This document shows, piece by piece, positions 40,771 through 50,433 of a stretch of 64,000 nt of DNA. The stretch's first letter is position 1, and each line of letters begins with the position of its first letter. Source of the stretch: Leptospira_A sp046736045 (GTDB taxonomy: Bacteria; Spirochaetota; Leptospiria; Leptospirales; Leptospiraceae); the NCBI RefSeq assembly GCF_046736045.1, contig NZ_CP177134.1, positions 2,542,001 through 2,606,000 on the forward strand, read 5' to 3'. The position numbers and the translations under genes are program-made. The notes beneath the pieces were generated by a model. It searched no databases, had not been told where the DNA came from, and worked only from the letters and a program-made list of their open reading frames with translations.

Positions 40771-42555
40771 TTATAAAGAAAAGCTGCTTCCGAAATAATT
40801 GTTTCCTGTGGCTGTTCCCGTGATTGTGGTGTTGGCTGAACTTGCACTTGCGGAAACGGATCCGGTGGATTTGCTGTGAAAAATATAAACTTCCCCTTGG
40901 TTGTTTGCACCTTGGCCGGCGTTTCTGCCGGCTGCACCTACGATCACATCGTAAAAACCATCTCCGTTGATATCATCAAAACCCAGGTTTCCGAAATTGT
41001 CTCCACCAATGATGCCCGTTTGTGTAAAGTTAGCTGATATTGCCTGCGCACCTGGTGCCCCCGCTGATCCTGAGGAAAGAAATACATAACTTTGACCTAC
41101 ATTGGAATTGCGAAGGCGTGCTCCTATCAAAAGATCGGCGAACCCGTCCCCATTGCAATCTCCCAATGCTACCTGACCGAATTGATCGGAAGCGGCGGAA
41201 CCTGTGAAAATCGAAGATGCCGATGAGGATATAACACTTGCTATACCGGTAGCACTTCCGTAAAACAAATAAGCCTGGCCTTGATTGGACCCAAGTCCTG
41301 CATTCACTCCGATTCCACCGGCCAAAAGATCTCCATATCCATCCCCATTTACATCTGCAATCGGCACTCCGCTTCCTCCGAACTGCCCGATGGATCCCGA
41401 ACCTAAAAGTTTTGCATTGGCAATGTTTGCATTCATACTAACAATCCCCGATGAACTTCCGTGAAATACATATACCGCACCCGTGTTTGTATTCCCATTC
41501 AAAGCACCTACTGCAAGTTCGGAAAAACCGTCTCCATTGGTGTCTCCGATGTATACGCTGGTCCCGAAATTATCACCGGAACTAACTCCTGTTAATACTG
41601 AATTTGCAGCCCCGGAATTTCCCGTAGAAATACCTGTAGCGGAACCGAGGAAAATATAAACGACTCCAGACAAACTAACATTAGTTGCCCCCACGGCCAA
41701 ATCAGAATATCCGTCTCCGTTCACATCCCCTATGTGAACCGTTCCGAAACTATCTCCGGTCGCAGCGCCGGTTTGTGTCGAATTGGCCGCGGTTGCAGTT
41801 ACGGAAGGAATTCCCGCCGAACTGCCATGAAAAATATAAGTTTGTCCCATGTTGGATGAATAACCGGGAGCTCCAATTGCCAAATCACCGAAACCGTCTC
41901 CATTCACATCACCTAATGCGAGTTTTTGGCCAAACAAATCCACTCCGGCAATGCCTGAAATCACCGCATCAGCCGAAGCCGCGCTCATTGTGGAAATTCC
42001 ATTTGAACTTCCGAGAAAGAGATATGCTTTGTTCTGTCCATTAGCCCCGATTGCCAAATCAACATAACCATCCCCGTTGATATCCTTATTGGCTCCTTTA
42101 ACAAGAGTAATACTCTTTATCTCGGAGTTGTTTCCTGCTGCATTTTTACCTCTGATTTGAACCGTATGTTTGGTTCCGTCCTTCCAAGTGGAAGCACCGA
42201 CGGGCAATTTGAATTTCCAGGGATTCGTTCCTTGCGCAGAAGAGAAGGTTCCGTTATCAATGGATAGTTCGACTATGGAAACATTCGTATCTGTCGTACC
42301 AATCAAGAATCCGGTGCGAACCAATCCCTTATCCGATACATTTGTGATTTTCGGTGTTTCGGGGCCTTTTGCATTTGTGCAAGATGAATCTTGCACTGCG
42401 CATTTGATCAAGTGAGAGAAAAAATAATCACTACCTGAAGAATCATTTGGATTATTGAGATGGAGCGGACCGCAGGAAATCAAATGAATATGCAAACAGA
42501 GAAGTAAAGGATAGATAAAACCGGTTTTGTGAAGATTTTTGAAAGTTACTAACAT
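40771..42555 (-). CDS. FG-GAP/integrin-alpha-like beta-propeller lipoprotein
   Basis: 594 residues from the ATG at 42555, which has AAAGGG before it; the frame runs to a TTG at 42573. A signal peptide ends in HLISCG (Cys about 28). Residues about 60-150 form an Ig-like or cadherin-like region. Seven FG-GAP repeats follow, each opening with the calcium-binding DxNGDGxxDL loop, for example GDVNGDGFGDLAIGAP and GDCNGDGFADLLIGAR, giving a seven-bladed propeller. It is surface or periplasmic and probably binds calcium. Partner unknown. Confidence 0.88.
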   Translation of the reverse strand: MLVTFKNLHKTGFIYPLLLCLHIHLISCGPLHLNNPNDSSGSDYFFSHLIKCAVQDSSCTNAKGPETPKITNVSDKGLVRTGFLIGTTDTNVSIVELSIDNGTFSSAQGTNPWKFKLPVGASTWKDGTKHTVQIRGKNAAGNNSEIKSITLVKGANKDINGDGYVDLAIGANGQNKAYLFLGSSNGISTMSAASADAVISGIAGVDLFGQKLALGDVNGDGFGDLAIGAPGYSSNMGQTYIFHGSSAGIPSVTATAANSTQTGAATGDSFGTVHIGDVNGDGYSDLAVGATNVSLSGVVYIFLGSATGISTGNSGAANSVLTGVSSGDNFGTSVYIGDTNGDGFSELAVGALNGNTNTGAVYVFHGSSSGIVSMNANIANAKLLGSGSIGQFGGSGVPIADVNGDGYGDLLAGGIGVNAGLGSNQGQAYLFYGSATGIASVISSSASSIFTGSAASDQFGQVALGDCNGDGFADLLIGARLRNSNVGQSYVFLSSGSAGAPGAQAISANFTQTGIIGGDNFGNLGFDDINGDGFYDVIVGAAGRNAGQGANNQGEVYIFHSKSTGSVSASASSANTTITGTATGNNYFGSSFSL

Positions 42556-42618
42556 GGTGATCCCTTTAAGCAAAGGTAAGATTTCAAATCTTCCTTATGT
42601 TATTTTTTATTCCTGAGA

Positions 42619-42757
42619 ATATTGTAACCCCGCCCAAATCAGGGTGGGGAACTAGACCCGCCACCCAATGTGTTTCTCTTACCACGGATTTATGGATAAA
42701 GCAATTTAAACTTGCCAGGAAATAAATTTTTTACAAATAAGTTCGCCTTTTTGCCAC
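42619..42757 (-). repeat. About 140-bp intergenic repeat, copy B (inverted)
   Basis: The reverse complement begins GTGGCAAAAAGGCGAACTTA and ends with CATTGGGTGGCGGGTCTAG, then CCCCACCC and GGGCGGGG, the same order as copies A, C and D. It fills most of the 229-bp gap between the FG-GAP lipoprotein gene and purL. Confidence 0.85.
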
Positions 42758-42802
42758 GGAGTCAGACTGTTCCTTCCTTTTTTAAAGGAAGGACGTAAAG
42801 AG

Positions 42803-45055
42803 TTAACCGAAAGTTCCGGCTAGTCCTTCTTCAAATCGAAAGGCAATGTCTGTGATCTTCCAATTTGATTTGCCTTCTTTTAAGTTTAAGTTTAATTCTT
42901 TTGTTTCGGAAAAATTTCCTATTTCATAAGAACTTAAACCTTTTTTGGCAAACTCTTCTTTGATTTTTGAAGCGTCCTCGGTCTTTGCGGAAATGATAAA
43001 GCTTGATCCTGTTTCACCAAACAAAAGTGAGTCGATTCTCTTTGTGCCGGTTTGCAAGGAAGAAAGGTCTACATTCAATCCTATATTCCCAAGGATTGAA
43101 ATCTTTGCAAGTGCCGTAAGGATTCCACCTAAAGACAAATCTTTTGCAGAAACAACGATTCCCGCTTTATGAAGGGAGAGTAACGTATCGATTGTATTTT
43201 TTTCTTTTTCCAAAGAGAAGTTAGGTATTTTTCCCGTATCCTGTTTGTGGAATACGGAAAGATATTCCGACCCTGCAATGCTCGGATCAAAATGGCCAAC
43301 CAGAAAAAGTGATAAATCCGATTTGTTGGAAAGCCTCGGATAAGTATGAAGCCCAAGGGATACATCGTCGATGAGCCCCACCATACCAATGGTAGGTGTT
43401 GGAAATACCGGACCTTCCGGAGATTCATTATAAAAGGAAACATTTCCTCCTGTTACCGGCAGATCCAGATAACGGCAAGCATCTCCCAGACCACGCACGC
43501 ATTCACTGAATACATAATAATTTTCAGGGATATAAGGATTCCCAAAATTGAGATTGTTCGTCACTCCGTAGGGAGTTGCACCGGTGGCGGCAACATTTCT
43601 TGCCGATTCGCATACTGCCCATGCAGCACCTTGGTAAGGATCCAGATACGTATAACGGGAGTTACAATCTGTTGAAATTGCGATTCCTTTTTTTGTTTCC
43701 GGAATTCTTACAAGCCCTCCGTCTTCTCCGGGAGGGATCACTTTCACAAGTCCCACTTCCGTATCATACTGTTCATAGATGGGTTTACGGGAAGATAAGT
43801 TCCAAGAAGCCAAAAATTTAGGCAAATAGGAATGAATTTGTTCTAACGAAATGTCAGGAATCGAATTTTCTGAAAATGATTGCACCTGATCCAAGTAAGC
43901 TGGTCTTTTCTCTTCCCTCACATATCTGGGAGCACCGCCTCCGAGAACCAATGATTCGGCTGGGATTTCCGCTTTTAATTTTCCATCCTTTCTGATTCGG
44001 ATCATTCCGTCTGCGGTAACTGTTCCTATTTCTACGGAAGCAAGTCCCCATTTGTGAAAAATTTCACTTAGTTCTTTTTCTTTGCCTTCCACGGGAACAA
44101 CTAACATACGTTCCTGTGACTCGGACAACATGATTTCGTAAGCATTCATTCCCGATTCACGGAGAGGTACTTTGTCCAGATCCACGTCCATTCCTGTTTT
44201 GCCTTTGGCACTCATCTCCGATGTTGCACAGGAAATTCCGGCAGCTCCCATGTCCTGGATTCCCACTAGAACTTTTTTCTGGATCGCTTCGAGAGAAGCT
44301 TCCATCAAAAGTTTTTCCATAAAGGGGTCTCCCACTTGTACTGCGGATCTTTTTTCTTCCGATTCTTTGGACAAATCTTTGGAAGCGAAGGATGCTCCAT
44401 GAATTCCGTCTCTGCCTGTGGTTGCTCCGACGATATAAACTTTGTGTCCTACTTTTCCGCTTGTGGAAGCGGACGCCATCTGGTCATGTTTGGCGATTCC
44501 CACTGTCATTGCATTCACCAAAGGATTTTTGGTAAAAGTAGGATGGATGAATAATTCCCCGCCGCCTACTGCAATGCCCAATGCATTTCCATAATCACCG
44601 ATTCCTTTGACTGCCCGGGAAAGCAGATATTTATTGCGAGGTTCCGAAGGTTCGCCAAACCTGAGTGAGTTGAGAGAGGTAATTGGTCTTGCACCCATAG
44701 TAAAAATATCTCTCATAATTCCACCGACACCTGTAGCTGCACCTTGGTAAGGTTCTACGGCAGTCGGGTGGTTGTGACTTTCTATTTTAAAAACTACTGC
44801 GAGCCCGTCTCCGATGTCCATGGCTCCCGCATTTTCTTCGCCGGCAGCGGCTAGTAGTTTGTCCGATTTGGTGGGAAGTGTTTTTAATTTTAGAATGGAA
44901 TTTTTATAAGAACAATGCTCCGACCACATGGCGGAAAAAATTCCGAGCTCGGTTGAGTTTGGAAATCTTCCTAAAATATTTTGAATTTGATTGAATTCGT
45001 CTTCGGTTAACCCGTGTTCTTTGGCGTCATTCAGTGTTACAGAATCTTTTTCCAT
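42803..45055 (-). CDS. purL: Phosphoribosylformylglycinamidine synthase subunit PurL
   Basis: 750 residues, matching the small (about 740-residue) PurL type that works with PurS and PurQ. Conserved stretches include SEHCSYKNS at the start, AVVFKIESHNHPTAVEPYQG, ATGVGGIMRDIFTMGARP, VGIQDMGAAGISCATSEM and NVAATGATPYGVTNNLNFG. It converts FGAR, glutamine-derived ammonia and ATP to FGAM in purine synthesis in the cytoplasm. purQ and purS are not in the window. The flavin-reductase gene lies 15 bp upstream on the same strand. Confidence 0.97.
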   Translation of the reverse strand: MEKDSVTLNDAKEHGLTEDEFNQIQNILGRFPNSTELGIFSAMWSEHCSYKNSILKLKTLPTKSDKLLAAAGEENAGAMDIGDGLAVVFKIESHNHPTAVEPYQGAATGVGGIMRDIFTMGARPITSLNSLRFGEPSEPRNKYLLSRAVKGIGDYGNALGIAVGGGELFIHPTFTKNPLVNAMTVGIAKHDQMASASTSGKVGHKVYIVGATTGRDGIHGASFASKDLSKESEEKRSAVQVGDPFMEKLLMEASLEAIQKKVLVGIQDMGAAGISCATSEMSAKGKTGMDVDLDKVPLRESGMNAYEIMLSESQERMLVVPVEGKEKELSEIFHKWGLASVEIGTVTADGMIRIRKDGKLKAEIPAESLVLGGGAPRYVREEKRPAYLDQVQSFSENSIPDISLEQIHSYLPKFLASWNLSSRKPIYEQYDTEVGLVKVIPPGEDGGLVRIPETKKGIAISTDCNSRYTYLDPYQGAAWAVCESARNVAATGATPYGVTNNLNFGNPYIPENYYVFSECVRGLGDACRYLDLPVTGGNVSFYNESPEGPVFPTPTIGMVGLIDDVSLGLHTYPRLSNKSDLSLFLVGHFDPSIAGSEYLSVFHKQDTGKIPNFSLEKEKNTIDTLLSLHKAGIVVSAKDLSLGGILTALAKISILGNIGLNVDLSSLQTGTKRIDSLLFGETGSSFIISAKTEDASKIKEEFAKKGLSSYEIGNFSETKELNLNLKEGKSNWKITDIAFRFEEGLAGTFG

Positions 45056-45070
45056 TCTTTAGAGATTTCC

Positions 45071-45547
45071 TTAAATCGTATGATAGTTTCGATTAAAATA
45101 AAGCAGAGGTGTGTTTTCGTTGGAATTGCTGTCTTCCACATGTCCGATCATAATCCAATGGTCGCCCGAATCTAAAATTTTGTGCAAAGAGCAGTCGAGA
45201 GAGGCTAAAGTTCCCTTGAGAACAGGAGCACCGGTGATCAGGCGAATTGGATTTTGTCCCGCTAAAACTTCTTCTTTGTCCAGGGAACTAGAGGCAAAAT
45301 CAGCGGAAATTTGTTTTTGTTCCGAGCTGAGAATATTCACGGAAAATGCGTTTGCAGACTCGATTGCTTCTTTGGCGGGACTGTTCTTGTCCAAACAAAA
45401 TAAAATGAGAGGAGGATCCAGGGAAACAGAGCTAAAGCTGGAAACGGTGATCCCACCTTTTTTTTCCTTTGATTCGTAACAAATCACGGAAACTCCGCTC
45501 GCCCAAAGGGATAACGCTTTTTTGAATTTTTCAGAAGAAACTGCCAT
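45071..45547 (-). CDS. Flavin-reductase-like FMN-binding protein
   Basis: 158 residues covering one whole flavin-reductase split-barrel domain: ALSLWASGVSVICYE, GGITVSSFSSVSLDPPLILF, NSPAKEAIESANAFSVNIL, and HKILDSGDHWIMIGHV. Such proteins bind FMN or FAD and supply reduced flavin to a partner oxygenase or reduce other substrates. No oxygenase is nearby. It lies 15 bp upstream of purL on the same strand and could be co-transcribed. Confidence 0.88.
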   Translation of the reverse strand: MAVSSEKFKKALSLWASGVSVICYESKEKKGGITVSSFSSVSLDPPLILFCLDKNSPAKEAIESANAFSVNILSSEQKQISADFASSSLDKEEVLAGQNPIRLITGAPVLKGTLASLDCSLHKILDSGDHWIMIGHVEDSNSNENTPLLYFNRNYHTI

Positions 45548-45673
45548 TCTTTGTCGTCCTCTATTCTAAATTAACAAGATTTGGAATCATTCTGAAAAAG
45601 AAAATCAATTTGACCATTTTTGGTGGAAACGATTCTAATCTATAGTAGTGGCGAAAAGAGGAAATTAGATTTC

Positions 45674-46036
45674 ATGAAAACTCTGACCAAACACAGGGAA
45701 CTTGTGCTCCAGGACCTAATGGAGAGGAAAGACCATCCTACAGCAAAGATGGTTTTCGAATCGGTACGTTCTAAAGCAGATCGGATTAGTTTTGCTACCG
45801 TTTACAATTCTTTGGAATACCTTGTAGACAACGGAATGGTGAACAAACTCAATATCGAGTCCGAGTCGGTTCGTTACGATGCATTCCTGGACAAACACTC
45901 CCATCTGATTTGCCGTTCCTGCGGAATGGTAATGGATATCCCTTCGGTCACTCTTCCCAATCTGGAATTCCAGCACCTTGGATTTGAAGTGGAGCACGTA
46001 GACATCAATATCATAGGTCGTTGCCAAAACTGTTAA
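45674..46036 (+). CDS. Fur-family regulator, PerR-like
   Basis: 120 residues from the ATG at 45674, which has a GAGGAAATT site; the frame continues upstream to 45620. The winged-helix DNA-binding domain is residues 1-75. The regulatory metal residues fit PerR: His in DHPTAKMVFE, the Asp of VRYDAF, and HSH of DKHSHLIC. The structural zinc is held by CRSC and a final CQNC. The Asp rather than Glu at the RYD position favours peroxide sensing over iron sensing, which is an inference. Leptospira has several Fur-family regulators. It precedes mutL by 37 bp. Confidence 0.82.
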   Translation: MKTLTKHRELVLQDLMERKDHPTAKMVFESVRSKADRISFATVYNSLEYLVDNGMVNKLNIESESVRYDAFLDKHSHLICRSCGMVMDIPSVTLPNLEFQHLGFEVEHVDINIIGRCQNC

Positions 46037-46073
46037 TTTGACGAACAAGCGCCCGATTCCTTAGCTTGTATAT

Positions 46074-47843
46074 ATGGGCATCATCAAAACTCTTTCTGCG
46101 GACTTGATCAATCAGATCGCCGCAGGGGAAGTCATCGAATCTTCTCATTCCATCCTCAAAGAATTATTGGAAAACTCAATCGACGCAGGTGCTGAAAAAA
46201 TTGAGATCCTCACGGAGTCTGCCGGACTCAGTAAAATCATAGTCTCCGATGACGGGCATGGAATTTCGGAAGATGATTTACCATTGGCAGTTCAGCGTTA
46301 TGCGACTTCCAAAATCCAAAGTTTTCAGGATTTGGAAAACGTATATACTTTCGGATTCAGGGGAGAGGCGCTTGCGTCCATAGCGTCCGTTTCTCATTTA
46401 ACAGTTGATAGTGGAGTTGCCGACGGGAGAACCGCTTTTAGGGTTCATGTGGAAGACGGTAAAATAAAAGACAAGGAACTGATCCCGCATTTCCGTGGCA
46501 CCAAAATTGAAATCAGGGATTTGTTTTATAATACTCCAGTTCGTCGTAAGTTTTTAAAATCGGAGATAGGCGAAGAAAAAAAGAATCGGACAAGAGTTCA
46601 GATCACTGCTCTCGCAGAACCGTCGGTTGGTTTCCGTTATGTGCAAAATGGAAAAGAAGTTCTGAATGTTTCCAAAGAATCCCATTTTGAAAGAGTTCTT
46701 TCGGTATTCGGAGAAAATTTGCGAGATCACCTATTGCCTGTTCGTATAGAACGAAACGGTGTCGTATTGGAAGGTTGGATTTCCCATCCTGATTTTTATA
46801 AATCGAACAGAACAGGACAATATTTTTTCGTAAACAAACGATCCGTCGAGCTTAAGTTCAGTTCCCAGATTCTGAAAAAATGTTACGGAGAACTATTACC
46901 ATCGGGTGCTCATCCGTATGCGTTTTTGTTTTTTACCATCCCGCCGGAACATCTGGATGTGAATGTGCATCCTCAAAAAAAAGAAGTTCGCTTCCTATCG
47001 GAAGAAACCATTACCGGATTGCTTTTTCAGGGAATTCAGAATGTATTACGTTCTTCCACTCCTGTTGAGTTTTTGGAAATGCGTCGAAGGCTTTCCATGC
47101 CGATTCCTTATGAAAGGGCGGAAGAAAACAGACAGAGTTTCGGATTTGGAAATGGAGAAGAGCAAGGCCTCGGTCTTCCTTCCACGTTGCCGTTTCGATC
47201 CCATTATTCTTTGGAAGGTGTTGGTCCGGGAATCAACTTATTTCAGTTAAGCGACAATCCTAAAAAGCACCATTCCTTCGTCCCGAAAAAACATTATGGA
47301 ATCATCTTTGAAACATTCATCCTGGCGGAAGCGGAAGACGGACTTTATATCATAGATCAGCATACTGCTCATGAACGGATTCGTTATGAAGAAGTGCTTC
47401 GTGATTTAAAGCAAAAAGCCTACAAAGCTCAACCTTTGCTCACTCCTATCAAGATAGAGATGACCAAAGAAGAGGCGGAAGAGGCGCTTGGGCATAGTGA
47501 ATCGCTTGAGAAATTAGGAATTTTGCTCGAACCGTTTTCCGGAGGAACCATTCTCATTCGTGAAGTTCCCAGTTACATTGATCCGGGCAAAGAACAGGAA
47601 ACCATTCTTGATTTTTTCGAGCGTCAGAAAGAAAAAGATGAATCCGAATTATATGATGAGATGGCGAAGTGCGTGGCTTGCCGTTCTGCCGTCAAAAAAG
47701 GAGATCAGATTTCCGATCAGATCATTGCCGAATTATTGCAAAGGCTTTCTTATTGTGAAAATCCTTCTCTCTGCCCACATGGTCGCCCCACACTCATCAA
47801 ACTGACTCGTTATGATTTGGAAAAGATGTTCCATCGGATTTAG
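46074..47843 (+). CDS. mutL: DNA mismatch repair protein MutL
   Basis: 589 residues. The GHKL ATPase N-terminus has AAGEVIESSHSILKELLENS, DAGA, SDDGHGI and TFGFRGEALASI. The C-terminal domain has the endonuclease motif DQHTAHERIRYEE, close to DQHA(x)2E(x)4E, plus CRSAVKKGD and CPHGRPT. This means MutL can nick the strand itself, as in bacteria without MutH. It acts with MutS in mismatch repair. TTG-free ATG start and full length. Confidence 0.97.
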   Translation: MGIIKTLSADLINQIAAGEVIESSHSILKELLENSIDAGAEKIEILTESAGLSKIIVSDDGHGISEDDLPLAVQRYATSKIQSFQDLENVYTFGFRGEALASIASVSHLTVDSGVADGRTAFRVHVEDGKIKDKELIPHFRGTKIEIRDLFYNTPVRRKFLKSEIGEEKKNRTRVQITALAEPSVGFRYVQNGKEVLNVSKESHFERVLSVFGENLRDHLLPVRIERNGVVLEGWISHPDFYKSNRTGQYFFVNKRSVELKFSSQILKKCYGELLPSGAHPYAFLFFTIPPEHLDVNVHPQKKEVRFLSEETITGLLFQGIQNVLRSSTPVEFLEMRRRLSMPIPYERAEENRQSFGFGNGEEQGLGLPSTLPFRSHYSLEGVGPGINLFQLSDNPKKHHSFVPKKHYGIIFETFILAEAEDGLYIIDQHTAHERIRYEEVLRDLKQKAYKAQPLLTPIKIEMTKEEAEEALGHSESLEKLGILLEPFSGGTILIREVPSYIDPGKEQETILDFFERQKEKDESELYDEMAKCVACRSAVKKGDQISDQIIAELLQRLSYCENPSLCPHGRPTLIKLTRYDLEKMFHRI

Positions 47844-47854
47844 AAATCTCATAA

Positions 47855-47874
47855 AAGCCCCGAAGCGAGGGCTT
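47855..47874. terminator. Weak hairpin after mutL
   Basis: A 6-bp stem (AAGCCC / GGGCTT) with an 8-base loop starts 12 bases after the mutL stop. It lacks a T tract, so termination is uncertain. Confidence 0.4.
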
Positions 47875-47953
47875 CCTTCGTTCTAAAAACATTGAATTAT
47901 TTAACCCTAAAACAATCCTTGCTTTGATGCCACGTCCACTTGAAGGCAAAAAC

Positions 47954-48532
47954 ATGACCCTCCGGGATAAGGAAAAAATCCTTCTCCAAAAGATCAAAGC
48001 GGGGGACCCGACTGCATATATGACACTAGTTTCTCCTTTTCGGGAGAGATTATTCCGCAAAGCAGTTTCTATGGTCAAAGATTCCGATGATGCAGAAGAC
48101 ATCGTTCAGGAAGCTTTGATTTCAGGTTACCGTTCGATACAAAACTTTCGGGCCGAGGCAGGGGTTTATACCTGGCTTTACCGGATTGTTGTAAACAAAT
48201 CAAAGGATTTGCTCGCAAAACGCAAACGCGGCAAAGAAAAGCCCATGGATGACTCCGGGGACAACCAATTTGTAGACGATCGAATGGGTTATGAAAAAAA
48301 ATTAGAACTTTCTGAAGAGTCGACTTATCTAATGGATAAGATCGGCCTACTGGAAGATTCCTACAAACAGGTTTTGGAACTTCGTTATTTCGAAAATCTT
48401 TCGTACAACGAGATTGCCGAGATTATGGAAACAAACGTGGGAACAGTAAAAAGTCGCCTTTTTAAAGCGAAGGAGTTTCTAAAACACCTGATCCTCAAAG
48501 ATGATAAGGGAGAAGGGTTTTTTGAGAAGTAA
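47954..48532 (+). CDS. ECF-type RNA polymerase sigma factor
   Basis: 192 residues from the ATG at 47954, which has AAGGC upstream; an earlier ATG at 47927 is possible. Region 2 reads SPFRERLFRKAVSMVKDSDD, AEDIVQEALISGYRSIQNF and YTWLYRIVVNKSKD. Region 4 is YKQVLELRYFENLSYNEIAE then VGTVKSRLFKAKEFL. It directs transcription of an unknown regulon. The next gene, 4 bp downstream, encodes a one-helix membrane protein that may be its anti-sigma factor. Confidence 0.92.
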   Translation: MTLRDKEKILLQKIKAGDPTAYMTLVSPFRERLFRKAVSMVKDSDDAEDIVQEALISGYRSIQNFRAEAGVYTWLYRIVVNKSKDLLAKRKRGKEKPMDDSGDNQFVDDRMGYEKKLELSEESTYLMDKIGLLEDSYKQVLELRYFENLSYNEIAEIMETNVGTVKSRLFKAKEFLKHLILKDDKGEGFFEK

Positions 48533-48536
48533 TATT

Positions 48537-49091
48537 ATGAATATTAAAAATTGGTTACGTGCGCAGTACCCTCACTTATTTTCCGATGAAAAAGAATCGG
48601 TAGTACTCGAATCCCATCTTTGTAATTTATTTACAGAACTGCGGAAAAAAGAAGAAACCATCATGCCGCGCATGTCTTCCGATTTTGACACCCGACTCGC
48701 CAATCTTTTACAAGGCGAAAGAATCGAATCTCCCTCCGCAAACCGCTTTTTGTTTATCAGAAACATTCTTGAAAATAGAAATCTTCAATACTCCTTTTCC
48801 ACCGTGATGCTGTTAAGTCTTGTCATTCTTTTCGCAAGCAGATATTCTTCTACGGAAACGAAACTCAATGATTCGGCAGGGGTTGTGATCGACAACACAT
48901 CCTACCTGAACGAACCGACCAGCATTGATTTAAGTGCAACTAGCCAAAAACAAGCGTTCATCGATCGATTGAAAACGGAACCTTCTTCCATCAACGGTTT
49001 GAAAGAATTGGAAACTTATTATTTGAATACAGGTAGGGGAAGCGCTGCAGAAGAAATCCACTACTTGATTGAAGCTGCCGCAGAACGTTAA
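48537..49091 (+). CDS. One-helix membrane protein, candidate anti-sigma factor
   Basis: 184 residues from the ATG at 48537, with GAGAAG as ribosome-binding site; the frame begins earlier, at 48501, but overlaps the sigma gene. Residues 1-85 are cytoplasmic and contain ESHLCNLFTELRKKEETIMP, one helix follows (FSTVMLLSLVILFASRY), and a 90-residue extracytoplasmic part is Ser/Thr-rich. No zinc HxxxCxxC anti-sigma motif is seen. The position right after the ECF gene and the single-helix layout are typical of membrane anti-sigma factors, but the sequence alone does not prove it. Confidence 0.65.
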   Translation: MNIKNWLRAQYPHLFSDEKESVVLESHLCNLFTELRKKEETIMPRMSSDFDTRLANLLQGERIESPSANRFLFIRNILENRNLQYSFSTVMLLSLVILFASRYSSTETKLNDSAGVVIDNTSYLNEPTSIDLSATSQKQAFIDRLKTEPSSINGLKELETYYLNTGRGSAAEEIHYLIEAAAER

Positions 49092-49981
49092 TTCAATTCT
49101 TCTAAAACTTTTTTCGCAAATAAAACGGCATCCCTGGCAATCGTCTGTGGTGCCGTTTCTATAATAAAATAGGCATACTGTTCAATTCTACATTTGATTT
49201 TAAAATTATAACCGCTTCCTTTTTTAGAAGATTCGACGAGCCTCGTGATTTCCTTCTGCCATGATTTGATGTCTTCTATACTTTCCATTTTTCCAGTTGC
49301 AAATAACCCTTTTCTCCAGGCGACAACAGGCAAAATTTCCTTGAGCTCTTCTTCCGTTTTAACCAGGCTTTTCGCTTCTTCAATGAGAGATAACAAAGGA
49401 GGCCAGGCCACCAAATCCATTCGAAATAGATTCGGGTCTTCCAAAAATGCATTCCGATAGGTTTCAATTCCTTCTTTTTCTTTGCCCATCATGCAGTAAC
49501 TTTCCGCCAGGAAAAATTTTAAGTTGGGTGCAAACCGATTTCTTCCACTGGAATATTGAATGATTTCAATCGCTGTTTTGTAATCTCCGATTTTGATCAA
49601 ACATACTGCTAGATCCCCCAGTGTTTCCGAGTCCAGTGCATTGGCGCCTTCCCATTGGTAGGCAAGTTTCAAATGCTGTGCCGCTTCTTCCAAAATGCAA
49701 CGAAGGCAGGTGTGATAGGGTTCTGTGGTATCTAAATTTCGTTTTTTGGATTCTTCTTCGAAAAGAGAAAAGTATTCGAGCAGCAGATTGCCTCTGTCTT
49801 TACCTTCTCTGGTTCGCAAAACAAGATCCAGTCGATTGTCCCAGAAACTGGAGACAAAGTATCCGCTGATGTATTCCGGATCTTCCGGGTCTTTGTCTAA
49901 AAGCACGGAATAAACTGATTTTGCTTTTTCGAACTCTCCGAGGGAGAGAGAGTGCAGTGCCTCGTCTGATTTTTGGAACAT
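49088..49981 (-). CDS. TPR protein
   Basis: 297 residues with several TPR-like helix pairs, such as SLGEFEKAKSVYSVLLDKDPEDPEY (read in parts), ALDSETLGDLAVCLIKIGDY and FFLAESYCMMGKEKEGIETY. No signal peptide, so it is probably a cytoplasmic scaffold. It overlaps the convergent candidate anti-sigma gene by 4 bp. The exact role is not evident from context. Confidence 0.75.
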   Translation of the reverse strand: MFQKSDEALHSLSLGEFEKAKSVYSVLLDKDPEDPEYISGYFVSSFWDNRLDLVLRTREGKDRGNLLLEYFSLFEEESKKRNLDTTEPYHTCLRCILEEAAQHLKLAYQWEGANALDSETLGDLAVCLIKIGDYKTAIEIIQYSSGRNRFAPNLKFFLAESYCMMGKEKEGIETYRNAFLEDPNLFRMDLVAWPPLLSLIEEAKSLVKTEEELKEILPVVAWRKGLFATGKMESIEDIKSWQKEITRLVESSKKGSGYNFKIKCRIEQYAYFIIETAPQTIARDAVLFAKKVLEELN

Positions 49982-50010
49982 CCTCGGAGAGAGTTTTTTA
50001 CCTCGCTATC

Positions 50011-50298
50011 TTAGCGAGAGCTTTTTTTGTCGTGGTGTTTGCCAACTTGAGAAAGGATTTTGTCTTCCAATCCGTCAATGCATGCGTAAATATCTTTGGA
50101 TTCATTATGAGCATTGAAGTGGTTTCCGTCCGCGTTGAGTTTGAGATTGGCGTGGATTTCGCCGTGGATGGTTTCGAAAGATACTTCGCAGGACAATACT
50201 TTCCCGACATATTTTGTTACACGTTCCAGTTTTTCATTTCCGTATGTTTCTGCTGCTTCCGAGCGATCTAGGTGTTTCCAAGTGTAATTAATTTTCAT
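50011..50298 (-). CDS. hpf: Ribosome hibernation promoting factor (short HPF)
   Basis: 95 residues. Starts MKINYTWKHLDRSEAAETY with the beta-alpha-beta-beta-beta-alpha order of the family, including KLNADGNHFNAHNESKDIYACIDGL (in parts) and the C-terminal KILSQVGKHH. It binds the 30S decoding centre and inactivates ribosomes in stationary phase. The length is that of short HPF/YfiA rather than the long form. A GAAAG site precedes the ATG. Confidence 0.9.
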   Translation of the reverse strand: MKINYTWKHLDRSEAAETYGNEKLERVTKYVGKVLSCEVSFETIHGEIHANLKLNADGNHFNAHNESKDIYACIDGLEDKILSQVGKHHDKKSSR

Positions 50299-50433
50299 CT
50301 TTCATCCTTTGTCTGTAATCCGTGATAAGCCAAAAAAAAAGGAGGTCAAATAAAAAAGAATTGAAGACCCCTTCTTCGTAGCTACAACTATAAACGAATT
50401 TCCCGGTAAAGGAAACTAAGATTTTTTATCTTC

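Noticed and set aside
45674..46036. Zinc-uptake regulator Zur as an alternative for the Fur-family protein
   Set aside because: The regulatory residues and RYD Asp fit PerR better; Zur is not excluded but has less support.
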